DNA of 64,000 nt from an uncultured Shewanella sp. (GCF_947491715.1 NZ_CANLKR010000023.1:27786-91785); one strand, 5' to 3'; counted from the first letter of the stretch, positions 36,121-46,261 are shown. Notes: a model not told the origin generated them from the sequence alone. Numbers and translations are program-made.

Positions 36121-36210
36121 TATATGATCCATTTAGGTTAAACAAATGATGAATATTAACCAAAATAGATCACTTTAAGCAATGAACGCCTACCAATTAA
36201 CGCATTGTTA

Positions 36211-38160
36211 TTAACTCATGCTCACTAACTCAGAGTTAACCCAGTTAAGTACCTGACTAAAAGGATACTTTTCGAGCGAAGCAAAAGCACTCGTGGCCCT
36301 GAGCTTATGCTTTGTAAAAATAGGGGTGGTTAACCCACATAAATAACGACTCAATAAAACAGCAGAGCTTTGCTCAGCCAAACGGGTGCGAGCATCAAAA
36401 GTCATGGTGCTAAAGTCATAACTTTTCAGCACAGGTAAATCGGGTAAACTCGGTAATACCGCCACCTTTCCATGACAAACGCAGCAATGTTGGCAGGGCT
36501 GATGTAAATGAGGATCGGAAAAATACTCCGCTAACTGTAAGTTGAGGCACTTATCACTACAAAAGAAGGCCACCAATTCATGAATACGGGCAACTTCATT
36601 TTGTTCTTTCAAATGGCATTTTTCAAATAATCGAGCGCATAACACCTCAATAGAGACATCAAACGAGTGCACTTGATACACTTGCATCATCTGCTTCGTT
36701 TGTAATTCAATCATGCCTTTATTATCCATATAATCCAGCGCTGTCAATACGCGCGCGCGCTCACAAGGGTATGCTTGTTGCAGTGCTGTCAGATCCAATG
36801 TATACCAAAGCTTAGCCTGTTTTGATGTATCAATAATCGCATTGACAAAAACGAATCGTTCTCCTTTAAAGCAAGCCTCAAGCTGAGTTTTTGTCGCAAC
36901 TAATTTATATTTATATTCAGCAAAATAGCTGTATAAAGGGGAAATCACCCCCTCGATTTCCAAATAAACTAATAAGGTTTTAAGGCTCAATGGCCGAATG
37001 TTTGTTCGCGTGGATAAACGATTGAGCATGATTTCCCACAGTTCATCCACGCCACTGTCTTGCTTCATTTCACTTAACAACGCCTTAATTCCCGACTGCT
37101 CTGGCGTGTCAGCATAAACAAAATTTTCCAATGTTGTTAAGTTCTCGCCACTCGCCAGCACTAAGCATTCAGCTGTTTGCCCATCCCGTCCAGCACGGCC
37201 AATCTCTTGGGCATAGTTTTCAATGGATTTAGGTAAGTCATAATGCACAACAAAACGAATATCACTTTTATCCACCCCCATGCCAAACGCTATCGTCGCC
37301 ACAATAATGGGAGAGCGCCCCGACATAAAGTCCGATTGTATTTTTTCCCGTACCACTGAATCTAAACCAGCATGATAAGCAACTGCATTCACTCCCTTGG
37401 CATTTAACTGTCGAGCAACCTGCTCAGCAGTGTGTTGCAGCGTCACGTAAATAATCCCTGATAGCTTTCCAAGCTCAGATAACCATTGGTATAGGTAGGC
37501 TAATTTTTCACTCGCCGCTATTCCCTTCACGGATAAATTAAGATTCTGTCGATAGGTGCCTGTTAGGCATACGTTCTCAGGCGCAATACCAAACTTATTG
37601 CCCATATCCGCCACCACTTTTTCCGTCGCCGTTGCCGTCAACAATAAGGTTTGCGGGATTCTTAAACTGTGTTGGTATTGCGGTAATTTCAAATAATCCG
37701 GTCTAAAGTTATGCCCCCATTCAGAAATACAATGGGCCTCATCCACCACTAATAGTGAAATGGCCACTTGGCTAATAAACTGCCGAAAGCGTTCATTATT
37801 AAGCCGTTCAACCGAAATCATCAAAATTTTGATTTCTTGTCTTTGTACTGCAGCCATCAACTCCGCCACTTGTTCTCGGCTTTGTGTTGAGTCGATACAG
37901 GCTGCAGGGATCCCTTTCGTGTTTAAAAACGCTAATTGATCTTGCATCAGCGCCAATAGAGGAGACACCACTAAAGTGAGGTGAGGTAAACACAAGGCAG
38001 ACAATTGATAACATAAAGACTTACCCGACCCCGTTGGAAAAATAGCCGCGGCGCTATCACCATTGACCACAGTTTGAATAACCTCTCTTTGCCCTTCACG
38101 AAAGGCATGAAATCCAAAGAAGGTGAATAAAACCTCATCAATATTAACCGTGTTGCGCAT
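36211..38160 (-). CDS. RecQ-family ATP-dependent DNA helicase
   Basis: The ATG at 38160 follows GGGAG and gives 649 residues. Helicase motifs are in order: I (FPTGSGKSLCYQ), II (VVDEAHCISEWGH), III (LLLTATAT), IV-V (AYHAGLD, VATIAFGMGVDKSDIRFVVHYD) and VI (QEIGRAGRDG). A Cys-rich zinc region (CSDKCLNLQLAEYF, CQHCCVCHG) and a winged-helix region follow. The end lacks a clear HRDC domain, unlike E. coli RecQ, so this may be a second RecQ-like helicase. Confidence 0.87.
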   Translation of the reverse strand: MRNTVNIDEVLFTFFGFHAFREGQREVIQTVVNGDSAAAIFPTGSGKSLCYQLSALCLPHLTLVVSPLLALMQDQLAFLNTKGIPAACIDSTQSREQVAELMAAVQRQEIKILMISVERLNNERFRQFISQVAISLLVVDEAHCISEWGHNFRPDYLKLPQYQHSLRIPQTLLLTATATEKVVADMGNKFGIAPENVCLTGTYRQNLNLSVKGIAASEKLAYLYQWLSELGKLSGIIYVTLQHTAEQVARQLNAKGVNAVAYHAGLDSVVREKIQSDFMSGRSPIIVATIAFGMGVDKSDIRFVVHYDLPKSIENYAQEIGRAGRDGQTAECLVLASGENLTTLENFVYADTPEQSGIKALLSEMKQDSGVDELWEIMLNRLSTRTNIRPLSLKTLLVYLEIEGVISPLYSYFAEYKYKLVATKTQLEACFKGERFVFVNAIIDTSKQAKLWYTLDLTALQQAYPCERARVLTALDYMDNKGMIELQTKQMMQVYQVHSFDVSIEVLCARLFEKCHLKEQNEVARIHELVAFFCSDKCLNLQLAEYFSDPHLHQPCQHCCVCHGKVAVLPSLPDLPVLKSYDFSTMTFDARTRLAEQSSAVLLSRYLCGLTTPIFTKHKLRATSAFASLEKYPFSQVLNWVNSELVSMS

Positions 38161-38206
38161 TTGACTCCCTAACAATCATAAAATCACTCTCCATCAAGCA
38201 TATCAC

Positions 38207-38247
38207 TATACCCAAGTTAAATGCAGGCGCGAGTTTCAATTGGGTAT
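38207..38247. repeat. short MITE-related inverted repeat
   Basis: TATACCCAA at the left and TTGGGTAT at the right. The left end plus ATGCAGG matches the start of the 47579-47845 element (TATACCCAA...GATGCAGG), so it may be a solo or shrunken relative. Confidence 0.45.
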
Positions 38248-38401
38248 CATGCCATCAAACGACGTTACGCCCGCGTGTTGAAGCCATATTGAAGCAAATT
38301 AACGAAAAATGAGCGCGAGTTAACACTTTTCCAATTTTTCATCAATAGAGTGCCACACTTTTAATGCAGCGCCCATGACACTGTGCTATTATTTAATTGG
38401 T

Positions 38402-38425
38402 TAATTGGTCTTACCAATTATTTTT
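38402..38425 (+). terminator. terminator-like hairpin in the pflB leader
   Basis: TAATTGGT, loop CTT, ACCAATTA, then TTTTT. No plus-strand gene lies upstream, so it could attenuate a pflB leader transcript or end read-through. Confidence 0.55.
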
Positions 38426-38574
38426 ACATCCCATAAGGATGACTGCCGAAGCTTTGAATAAGGTGAGATAAATGGCTATATTTTGTCATCTGTCTGTGGC
38501 ATTCATCCCTCTAGGATCACAGAGAATCTTTTCTGTCAGTACTCGTATTACGTTAATGGCAAAGGGGAAACATC

Positions 38575-40872
38575 ATGGCTCAAGATAAATCAATAACACA
38601 CACCCATTTTCAATCTGATGCTTGGCAAGGCTTTCATTCGGGCCCATGGCAATCCAATATTGATGTTCGCGACTTTATTCAATCTCATTATACGCCCTAT
38701 GAAGGTGATCATCACTTTTTAGCCCCCGCAACCCCAGCCACTCAAGCGTTGTGGGAACAGGTGATAGTAGGCATCAAACAAGAAAATCAAACTCATGCTC
38801 CTGTAGACTTTGACACGGGTACGGTGTCAACGATCACTTCACATCAAGCGGGCTACATTGATGAAAGTTTAGAAACCATTGTGGGGTTACAAACAGAAAA
38901 GCCCCTCAAACGCGCCATTTTACCTAATGGTGGCATACGCATGGTTGAAAGTGCCTTTCAAGCCTATGGTAAAGCCTTAGATCCTCAGCTTAAATATCAA
39001 TACTCAGCCCTTAGAAAAACCCATAATCAAGGGGTGTTCGATGTGTACACCCCCGATATATTACGGTGTCGAAAATCAGGTATTTTAACGGGATTACCCG
39101 ATGCCTATGGCCGAGGTCGGATCATTGGTGATTATAGACGTATCGCCCTGTATGGGGTCGATAGATTAATTCAAGATAAACAAGCACAATTCCTGAGTTT
39201 ACAATCTATTTTAGAAGAAGGTAAAAACCTATCAGACACCTTACAATTACGCGAAGAAATCGCTGAACAACAACACGCTCTCACTCAAATCAAGCAAATG
39301 GCCGCCAGTTACGGTTTTGATATTAGCCAAGCTGCAAACACCGCTAAAGAAGCCATTCAATGGACATATTTTGGCTACCTAGCAGCAGTTAAGAGTCAAA
39401 ATGGCGCCGCCATGTCACTGGGACGTACCGCCAGTTTTCTTGATATTTACATCGAACGCGATTTATCCCGTGGCCTGATCACCGAAAATGACGCCCAAGA
39501 AATGATCGATCATATGGTCATGAAGCTGCGTATGGTACGTTTTTTACGAACACCTGAATACGATGAACTTTTCTCTGGGGATCCCATTTGGGCAACCGAA
39601 TCCATTGGCGGCATGGGGCTAGATGGCCGCACATTGGTTACCAAAACCAGTTTTCGGTTTTTACACACCCTCTACAACATGGGGGCCAGTCCTGAGCCTA
39701 ATATTACTGTCTTATGGTCTGATAAACTCCCCTCAGCTTTCAAAGCTTATTGTGCTAAAGTGTCTATCGATACTAGCGCCATTCAATATGAAAATGACGA
39801 TTTGATGCGTAATGATTTTCAATCGGATGATTACGCCATCGCCTGCTGCGTAAGCCCAATGATTATCGGTAAACACATGCAATTTTTTGGTGCTCGCGCC
39901 AATCTTGCCAAAACCTTACTTTACGCCATCAATGGCGGTGTTGATGAAAAGTCTCTGCTTCAAGTGGGTCCAAAATCAGCGCCTATTACCAGTGAAATAC
40001 TTGACTATAATGAGATCATTGCAAAACTGGATGACATGATGGAATGGTTAGCGACTCAATATGTCACTGCCCTCAATAGTATTCATTATATGCATGATAA
40101 ATATTCCTATGAAGCCGCCCTCATGGCGCTCCATGACCGAGATGTTCGCCGTACTATGGCCTGTGGTATTGCCGGTTTATCGATTACTGCTGATGCTTTA
40201 TCCGCCATTAAATACGCTAAAGTGAAACCAATCCGCAATGATAAAGGAATTGCTGTCGATTTTACGATTGAAGGCGACTTTCCTAAATTTGGTAATAACA
40301 ATGCCAAAGTTGATGATATTGCTTGCGAACTTGTACATCGTTTTATGGATAAAATTCGTCATAAGCCCATGTACCGAAATGCCATTCCGACACAATCAAT
40401 TTTAACGATCACCTCCAATGTGGTGTACGGTAAAAAAACGGGGAATACCCCTGATGGCCGCAAAGCGGGCGCGCCTTTTGCACCTGGTGCTAATCCTATG
40501 CATGGCCGTGATGAAGCAGGCGCTCTCGCCTCACTGACTTCAGTTTCGAAGTTACCCTTCGCCCACGCACAAGATGGTATTTCCTATACTTTCTCAATTG
40601 TACCCAATGCATTAGGCAAAGATGAAGCGACCCGTGAAGCCAACTTGGCCGCATTACTCGATGGCTATTTTGCTCATGATGATAAACGTGAAGGGGGTCA
40701 ACATTTAAACGTCAATGTCATGGATAAAGCCATGTTAGAGGATGCGATAGACCATCCTGATAAATATCCTCAATTGACTATTCGGGTTTCAGGCTATGCT
40801 GTGCGCTTTAATGCGCTCACTTTAGAGCAACAACAGGATGTCATCACTCGCACCTTTACACAAAGTATGTAA
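38575..40872 (+). CDS. pflB: pyruvate formate-lyase
   Basis: PflB splits pyruvate and CoA into acetyl-CoA and formate under anaerobiosis. The 765-residue product has the adjacent catalytic cysteines C424/C425 (IACCVSPM) and the glycyl-radical site G740 (RVSGYAVRF), with the typical C-terminus DVITRTFTQSM. Length fits the family (about 760). pflA lies downstream past a large hairpin, and ackA-pta follow further on. Confidence 0.97.
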   Translation: MAQDKSITHTHFQSDAWQGFHSGPWQSNIDVRDFIQSHYTPYEGDHHFLAPATPATQALWEQVIVGIKQENQTHAPVDFDTGTVSTITSHQAGYIDESLETIVGLQTEKPLKRAILPNGGIRMVESAFQAYGKALDPQLKYQYSALRKTHNQGVFDVYTPDILRCRKSGILTGLPDAYGRGRIIGDYRRIALYGVDRLIQDKQAQFLSLQSILEEGKNLSDTLQLREEIAEQQHALTQIKQMAASYGFDISQAANTAKEAIQWTYFGYLAAVKSQNGAAMSLGRTASFLDIYIERDLSRGLITENDAQEMIDHMVMKLRMVRFLRTPEYDELFSGDPIWATESIGGMGLDGRTLVTKTSFRFLHTLYNMGASPEPNITVLWSDKLPSAFKAYCAKVSIDTSAIQYENDDLMRNDFQSDDYAIACCVSPMIIGKHMQFFGARANLAKTLLYAINGGVDEKSLLQVGPKSAPITSEILDYNEIIAKLDDMMEWLATQYVTALNSIHYMHDKYSYEAALMALHDRDVRRTMACGIAGLSITADALSAIKYAKVKPIRNDKGIAVDFTIEGDFPKFGNNNAKVDDIACELVHRFMDKIRHKPMYRNAIPTQSILTITSNVVYGKKTGNTPDGRKAGAPFAPGANPMHGRDEAGALASLTSVSKLPFAHAQDGISYTFSIVPNALGKDEATREANLAALLDGYFAHDDKREGGQHLNVNVMDKAMLEDAIDHPDKYPQLTIRVSGYAVRFNALTLEQQQDVITRTFTQSM

Positions 40873-40880
40873 AAGTGCCA

Positions 40881-40928
40881 TCAAGGTGATTGAGTCAGGT
40901 GGCAATGACCCATAACTCAATCACCTTG
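40881..40928. other. large hairpin between pflB and pflA
   Basis: A 15-bp perfect stem (TCAAGGTGATTGAGT and its complement) around an 18-base loop, nine bases after the pflB stop, with no T run. It probably protects the pflB mRNA 3' end or limits read-through into pflA. Confidence 0.75.
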
Positions 40929-41159
40929 AGATGAACACAGATCTTTATATCAGTGATAACTAACATAAAGATCGTCAAGAGTCTATAAGGCTAAAGAAAG
41001 CACGAAACCAAAGACAATAACGTGGATAATAGCGCTCGAGGGAATAGGCACATAAGTATCGTCAGTAGGGAGCTAAAATAGTCGCATTAACAAGGCCACT
41101 TTTTAAGCACATTTCGCTATTATCACCAAAAAAACCTTATGAAGTAAAATAGGAAGTAT

Positions 41160-41897
41160 ATGTCAGTTCATGGCCGAATTCATTCGGTAGAATCATTCGG
41201 TACTGTCGACGGCCCTGGGATCAGGTTTGTCGTCTTTATGCAGGGCTGCCTAATGCGTTGCCAATATTGTCATAACCGAGATACTTGGGATCTTCATGCA
41301 GGCAAAGAAATCCATGTTGATGAGCTCATGGCACAAATTGAAAACTACCGACCCTTCTTCGATGCCAGTCACGGTGGCGTGACCGTCAGTGGGGGTGAGG
41401 CAATTTTGCAAGCCCCCTTTGTCGCTGCACTATTTAAAAAGTGTCAGGAAAAAGGCATTCATACTTGCCTCGACACAAACGGGTTTGTTCGCCATTATAC
41501 ACCCGATATTCACGCACTATTAGCTCATACCGATCTGGTCATGCTTGATATCAAACACATGTTCGATGACAAACACATAGCATTAACGCAAGTGAGTAAT
41601 CATCACACACTTGAATTTGCGCAGTATTTACAGAAAATTCAGAAAAGAACTTGGATTCGATACGTCATCGTTGAAGGCTTTACCTATGACATTCCGGCGG
41701 CAGAGTCACTGGCCGATTTCATCAAACCAATGACCAATGTCGAAAAAATTGAATTGTTGCCTTATCATCCACTAGGAAAACACAAATGGACGGCATTAGG
41801 TGAAACATATCAGCTTGGCAATATTTCGCCACCGAGTGCAGCCACAATGGCACAAATCAAAACCGTATTCACTCAGCGAGGGATCCATGCCGTATAA
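41160..41897 (+). CDS. pflA: pyruvate formate-lyase activating enzyme
   Basis: A radical-SAM enzyme that installs the glycyl radical on PflB. The 245-residue product has the cluster motif C30-x3-C34-x2-C37 (GCLMRCQYCHNRD), the start GRIHSVESFGTVDGPGIRFV and the TVSGGEA (SAM-binding GGE) motif. It lies 287 bp after pflB, so it may also have its own promoter. Confidence 0.96.
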   Translation: MSVHGRIHSVESFGTVDGPGIRFVVFMQGCLMRCQYCHNRDTWDLHAGKEIHVDELMAQIENYRPFFDASHGGVTVSGGEAILQAPFVAALFKKCQEKGIHTCLDTNGFVRHYTPDIHALLAHTDLVMLDIKHMFDDKHIALTQVSNHHTLEFAQYLQKIQKRTWIRYVIVEGFTYDIPAAESLADFIKPMTNVEKIELLPYHPLGKHKWTALGETYQLGNISPPSAATMAQIKTVFTQRGIHAV

Positions 41898-41934
41898 TTA
41901 AATACTGTGCTTTGATAAGGCCATTAAAGTGACG

Positions 41935-42378
41935 CTAGAGCTCTTCCCAATAACTGGCATCAAGACGTTCAAAGGCTGCTTTTAAAATCATCGCCATATC
42001 AAAATAACACGCTTTGGCTCCTAAAGGTTGACAGTACACCCCCAGATCAGTGAGCTTTGTCGACAAGGTGTTCCCCCACTCTAGTAAAGAAAGCGGCAGA
42101 GGATGACGAGAACGCCAACCCAACCAAAGCAATCCCTGAAGAGGGATGCTAATAAAGAAAATTGCGATAGTAAACGCTTGAGGAAGAAATGCCATACCGT
42201 GGAAATATAACTGACTCATTGCTGCCACCACAGCCAATATTGGCATCAAGGGAATAGCAATGTTCATCGCTTTAATCACTCGGTATTCAGGAAAATAAAA
42301 ACTCAATTGTCGGACCATAGGCCAAGTTTTCATATAACGTCGACCATCGCTTAAGGTCTTAAATACTTTAATACTCAA
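41935..42378 (-). CDS. yfbV: UPF0208 membrane protein YfbV
   Basis: The 147-residue product has two central membrane helices (AIPLMPILAVVAAMSQLYF, FTIAIFFISIPLQGLLWLGW) between cytoplasmic ends, and the family's YMKTWPMVRQLS and LTDLGVYCQP. YfbV in E. coli is linked to chromosome macrodomain insulation. It is divergent from ackA, as in many gammaproteobacteria. Confidence 0.92.
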   Translation of the reverse strand: MSIKVFKTLSDGRRYMKTWPMVRQLSFYFPEYRVIKAMNIAIPLMPILAVVAAMSQLYFHGMAFLPQAFTIAIFFISIPLQGLLWLGWRSRHPLPLSLLEWGNTLSTKLTDLGVYCQPLGAKACYFDMAMILKAAFERLDASYWEEL

Positions 42379-42520
42379 AAAGGCACCTAACTACTCACTA
42401 GACTGTCTTTAATGTTAGCACAGGCTAATAATGACTCCCAAGCAAATCATCGGGAGCCACCTTTGCTTTTAACCTGTTTTCGAGACTTCATCCTTGAATG
42501 ATAAGAAGTCATTATACTAT

Positions 42521-42536
42521 GTGAACCTAAGTTCAC
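42521..42536. promoter_or_regulatory. operator-like palindrome in the ackA promoter
   Basis: GTGAAC-CTAA-GTTCAC, starting three bases after a possible -10 (TATACT, 42513-42518). A repressor bound here would cover the transcription start. Which regulator is unknown; the spacing does not fit CRP. Confidence 0.5.
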
Positions 42537-42558
42537 GAATATTGCGTAAGGTTTAACC

Positions 42559-43752
42559 ATGTCAAACAAACTCGTATTGGTGCTCAATTGTGGTAGCTCC
42601 TCTCTTAAATTTGCCATCATTGACGCCAGTAACGGCGATGATAAAATTTCAGGTCTAGCTGAATGTTTTGGTCTGCAAGATGCCAGGATAAAATGGAAAG
42701 TGGCAGGCGTAAAACAAGATGCAAGCTTAGGTGCCATGAGTGCTCATAAAGAAGCCATTGACTACATTGTAAACACCATCCTTAAACAACACCCAGAGCT
42801 TGCCAAACAAATTCAAGCCATTGGCCATAGAGTCGTTCATGGTGGAGAGAAATTTACCCAATCTGTTCTCATTGATAACAGTGTTATTCAAGGTATCGAA
42901 GATTGTGCCAGCCTAGCCCCACTGCACAACCCTGCACATTTAATCGGTATTCGCGCCGCACAAACATCTTTTCCAAATTTACCACAAGTAGCTGTATTTG
43001 ATACCGCTTTTCATCAGACCATGCCTGAAAAAGCCTATATTTATGCGCTTCCCTATCAGCTATATCGTGATAATGGCATTCGTCGCTATGGAATGCATGG
43101 TACAAGTCACCTGTTTGTCAGCCAAGAAGCCGCAAAGGTGCTTAATAAACCCATTGATGAAACCAATATTATCTGCGCCCATCTAGGCAATGGCGCTTCA
43201 GTCACTGCCATTAAAGCGGGTAAAAGTGTGGATACGTCTATGGGGCTAACCCCATTGGAAGGGCTCGTCATGGGCACACGGTGTGGCGATCTAGACCCTT
43301 CCATTATTTTCCATTTGGTCAATCGCTTAGGTTATAGCTTAGATGAAGTCAATACACTATTAAATAACCAAAGTGGTCTCTTAGGCATTTCTGAACTCAC
43401 CAATGATTGCCGCGGCATCGAAGAAGGATATGAAGCAGGTCATAAAGGCGCGACCTTAGCTCTTGAAATTTTCTGTTACCGTTTAGCTAAATATATCGCT
43501 TCTTATACTGTTCCCCTCACTCGCCTCGATGCTGTCGTTTTTACTGGTGGCATTGGCGAAAACTCAGATGTGATCCGTAAAAAAGTACTCGATGCACTCG
43601 CCATTTTTCATTTTAATGTCGACAATGCACGTAATCAAGCCGCACGCTTCGGTAAGCAAGGCGTGATCACCTCTGATAACAGCCCTATCGCCATGGTGAT
43701 CCCCACTAATGAGGAATGGGTTATTGCACAAGATGCCATTGCACTAACGTAA
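42559..43752 (+). CDS. ackA: acetate kinase
   Basis: AckA converts acetyl phosphate and ADP to acetate and ATP. The 397-residue product starts VLVLNCGSSSLKFAI and has RVVHGGEKF, HNPAHLIGI, RRYGMHGTSH and FTGGIGENS, all family signatures in the usual order. pta lies 142 bp downstream in the same direction, with a hairpin between. Confidence 0.97.
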   Translation: MSNKLVLVLNCGSSSLKFAIIDASNGDDKISGLAECFGLQDARIKWKVAGVKQDASLGAMSAHKEAIDYIVNTILKQHPELAKQIQAIGHRVVHGGEKFTQSVLIDNSVIQGIEDCASLAPLHNPAHLIGIRAAQTSFPNLPQVAVFDTAFHQTMPEKAYIYALPYQLYRDNGIRRYGMHGTSHLFVSQEAAKVLNKPIDETNIICAHLGNGASVTAIKAGKSVDTSMGLTPLEGLVMGTRCGDLDPSIIFHLVNRLGYSLDEVNTLLNNQSGLLGISELTNDCRGIEEGYEAGHKGATLALEIFCYRLAKYIASYTVPLTRLDAVVFTGGIGENSDVIRKKVLDALAIFHFNVDNARNQAARFGKQGVITSDNSPIAMVIPTNEEWVIAQDAIALT

Positions 43753-43830
43753 ACAAGCACCTATTTTTTATATTCTGTTCCTATGTTTTTCTATGCACCA
43801 AAGCATCATAAACTTAGGAACAATACCCTA

Positions 43831-43862
43831 AGACTCATCACGACATCATTCGTAATGAGTCT
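43831..43862. other. hairpin between ackA and pta
   Basis: AGACTCAT/ATGAGTCT outer stem continued by ACGA/TCGT after a bulge, with no T run. It may set the ackA:pta transcript ratio. Confidence 0.55.
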
Positions 43863-43894
43863 CACTCAATACATCGAGTCACAAAGAGGTTTAT

Positions 43895-46036
43895 ATGTCT
43901 CGCAACATCATGCTAATCCCTGTCGGTACCAGCGTGGGTCTCACTTCCATTAGCTTAGGATTAGTACGCGCATTAGCGCATCAGGGAATTAAAGTTCGCT
44001 TTTTCAAACCTATCGCTCAACAACGATTAGGTGATACAAGCCCTGAACGTTCGACCACCATTTTAAGTCAGTCACCCACCATTAATCCCCTTGAGCCATT
44101 TACTATGGCACACGCTGAGCATTTAATTCGATTGGATCAAACTGATGTATTGATGGAACAAATCATTGCTCGTGCCTCTCAAGCGACCGATCATAGCGAA
44201 ACAATGATCATCGAAGGGTTAGTACAAACCCGCAATCACCCTTTTTCAAGTGATGTAAATTACGCTATCGCAAAATCCCTTGATGCTGATATTATTTTTG
44301 TTGCGACCCCAGGTACTGAAACCTCTGTAGAACTGACCAACCGCCTTGAAATTGCCCATAACGCATGGGGTGGAAATAAAAATAAACGCTTAATTGGCGC
44401 TATCATCAACAAAATTAATGCCCCTGTAGATGAAGAAGGTCGCACTCGCCCCGATTTATCTGAAGTCTTTGATCATCAAAGTCTAAGTGAAGCACATGCT
44501 GAAGAAGCCTTTATTCTACCTGCAAAAAGCGCCGTGCGTATTTTGGGCAGTGTCCCTTATAGTTTAGATTTAGTGGCTCCTCGAGCATCAGATTTAGCAC
44601 TGCACTTAAATGCCAAAATCATTAATGCTGGCGAAATGGATACCCGCAGACTCAGAAAGGTCACATTTTGTGCTCGCAGTTTGCCAAATATGGTCACCCA
44701 TATTCAAACAGACTCATTGCTGGTCACCTCAGGCGATCGCTCTGATGTCATTGTATCTGCGTGTCTGGCCGCGATGAATGGAGTGAAAATTGGTGCGCTC
44801 TTGCTCACCGGAAGCTACCAACCCGAGCCTGCAATCATGCAGCTCTGCCAACAAGCCTTTGACACAGGCTTACCTGTCTTTTTAATTGATACTAATACTT
44901 GGCAAACATCATTAAATATTCAACGCTTCGATCATGAAGTCCCCGTCAATGATGCTGTACGTATCGAGCAAGTTCAAGAGTTTGTTGCCAGTCATATCGA
45001 TAATGAATGGGTCGAAAGTGTCACCAAAAACTCACCTCGTGAGCATAGGTTATCTCCTCCAGCTTTCCGTTTCAAGCTAACTGAACTGGCTCGCGCAGCT
45101 CAAAAAACCGTTGTTTTACCTGAAGGAAGCGATCCGCGTACCATTAAAGCGGCGGCAATTTGCGCCGAACGAGGGATCGCACGCTGTGTCTTATTAGGCC
45201 AAAAAGAAGACATTCATCGCATCGCCAGTCAGCAAGGTGTCACATTAGGGGAAGGTGTTGAGATCATTGAGCCCAATGTTGTTCGCAATCAATATGTCGC
45301 GCCTATGGTGGAGCTTCGTCGTCATAAAGGCTTAACGGAAGTCGTTGCCCGTGAGCAATTAGAAGACAACATGGTGCTTGGCACCATGATGTTAGCTCAA
45401 AATGAAGTCGACGGTATTGTGTCAGGCGCAGTGAATACCACAGCCCATACTATTCGCCCGCCACTGCAACTGATCAAAACGGCACCGGGCTCCAGTTTAG
45501 TCTCTTCGATTTTCTTTATGTTAATGCCCGATCAAGTTTTAGTGTATGGCGATTGTGCCATTAACCCTGATCCCAATGCCGAACAGCTGGCAGATATTGC
45601 GATTCAATCCGCCGACTCAGCAAAAGCCTTTGGCATTGAGCCTAAAGTCGCCATGATAAGCTATTCGACGGGCCGATCTGGAACAGGCGATGATGTCGAT
45701 AAAGTCCGTGAAGCGACTCGTATTGCCAAACAGAAACGCCCTGAGCTTATCATTGATGGTCCACTGCAATATGATGCGGCAGTAATGCCCAATGTGGCTC
45801 GCTCTAAAGCACCTGATAGCCCAGTAGCAGGTCAAGCCACTGTGTTTGTCTTCCCCGATTTAAATACGGGTAATACCACTTATAAAGCAGTACAAAGAAG
45901 TGCTGAACTCATCAGTATTGGCCCAATGCTCCAAGGCATGAGAAAGCCCGTCAATGACCTATCACGTGGTGCATTAGTGGATGATATTGTCTACACCATT
46001 GCTTTAACGGCAATACAAGCATCACAAAATACATAA
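43895..46036 (+). CDS. pta: phosphate acetyltransferase
   Basis: Pta makes acetyl phosphate from acetyl-CoA. The 713-residue product is the long form: an N-terminal P-loop-like domain (MLIPVGTSVGLTSISLGLVRAL), a DRTGG domain, and the catalytic C-terminal domain (TVVLPEGSDPRTIKAA; GDCAINPDPNAEQLADIA; SYSTGRSGTGDDVDKV). A strong terminator follows. Confidence 0.97.
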   Translation: MSRNIMLIPVGTSVGLTSISLGLVRALAHQGIKVRFFKPIAQQRLGDTSPERSTTILSQSPTINPLEPFTMAHAEHLIRLDQTDVLMEQIIARASQATDHSETMIIEGLVQTRNHPFSSDVNYAIAKSLDADIIFVATPGTETSVELTNRLEIAHNAWGGNKNKRLIGAIINKINAPVDEEGRTRPDLSEVFDHQSLSEAHAEEAFILPAKSAVRILGSVPYSLDLVAPRASDLALHLNAKIINAGEMDTRRLRKVTFCARSLPNMVTHIQTDSLLVTSGDRSDVIVSACLAAMNGVKIGALLLTGSYQPEPAIMQLCQQAFDTGLPVFLIDTNTWQTSLNIQRFDHEVPVNDAVRIEQVQEFVASHIDNEWVESVTKNSPREHRLSPPAFRFKLTELARAAQKTVVLPEGSDPRTIKAAAICAERGIARCVLLGQKEDIHRIASQQGVTLGEGVEIIEPNVVRNQYVAPMVELRRHKGLTEVVAREQLEDNMVLGTMMLAQNEVDGIVSGAVNTTAHTIRPPLQLIKTAPGSSLVSSIFFMLMPDQVLVYGDCAINPDPNAEQLADIAIQSADSAKAFGIEPKVAMISYSTGRSGTGDDVDKVREATRIAKQKRPELIIDGPLQYDAAVMPNVARSKAPDSPVAGQATVFVFPDLNTGNTTYKAVQRSAELISIGPMLQGMRKPVNDLSRGALVDDIVYTIALTAIQASQNT

Positions 46037-46053
46037 AGCGAGTAAACTCAAAG

Positions 46054-46091
46054 CCTCTGTACTCTTTGCACTAACTAGTACAGAGGTTTTT
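46054..46091 (+). terminator. rho-independent terminator after pta
   Basis: CCTCTGTAC and GTACAGAGG form a 9-bp stem followed by TTTTTT, 18 bases after the stop codon. Confidence 0.9.
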
Positions 46092-46094
46092 TGA

Positions 46095-46261
46095 TGTGGA
46101 TAACTGATTTTATGGGACGGAAAATAAACAAAAATAGGACATATTTGAGGAAAACGACAAGGCGTCAAAAAATAACCAATTTAAAATACTCGTTTATATT
46201 TAGTTGGTTATAATAAATAAAAAAAGTATTCAACATACTTGTCCACAGATTTTGTGGATAA
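46095..46261. other. cluster of three DnaA-box-like sequences
   Basis: Perfect boxes TGTGGATAA at 46095-46103 and 46253-46261, and a variant TTGTCCACA at 46239-46247. The last two face each other five bases apart. About 180 bp of very AT-rich DNA follow. No replication gene is adjacent. Confidence 0.55.

Larger units (their letters stand above)
38161..38574. other. 414-bp pflB upstream region
   Basis: Contains a short MITE-related inverted repeat (38207-38247), a terminator-like hairpin (38402-38425) and, by position, the pflB promoter. No clear FNR box (TTGATnnnnATCAA) was found. Confidence 0.5.

Noticed and set aside
38161..38574. FNR or CRP box before pflB
   Set aside because: No sequence close enough to TTGATnnnnATCAA or TGTGAnnnnnnTCACA was found.
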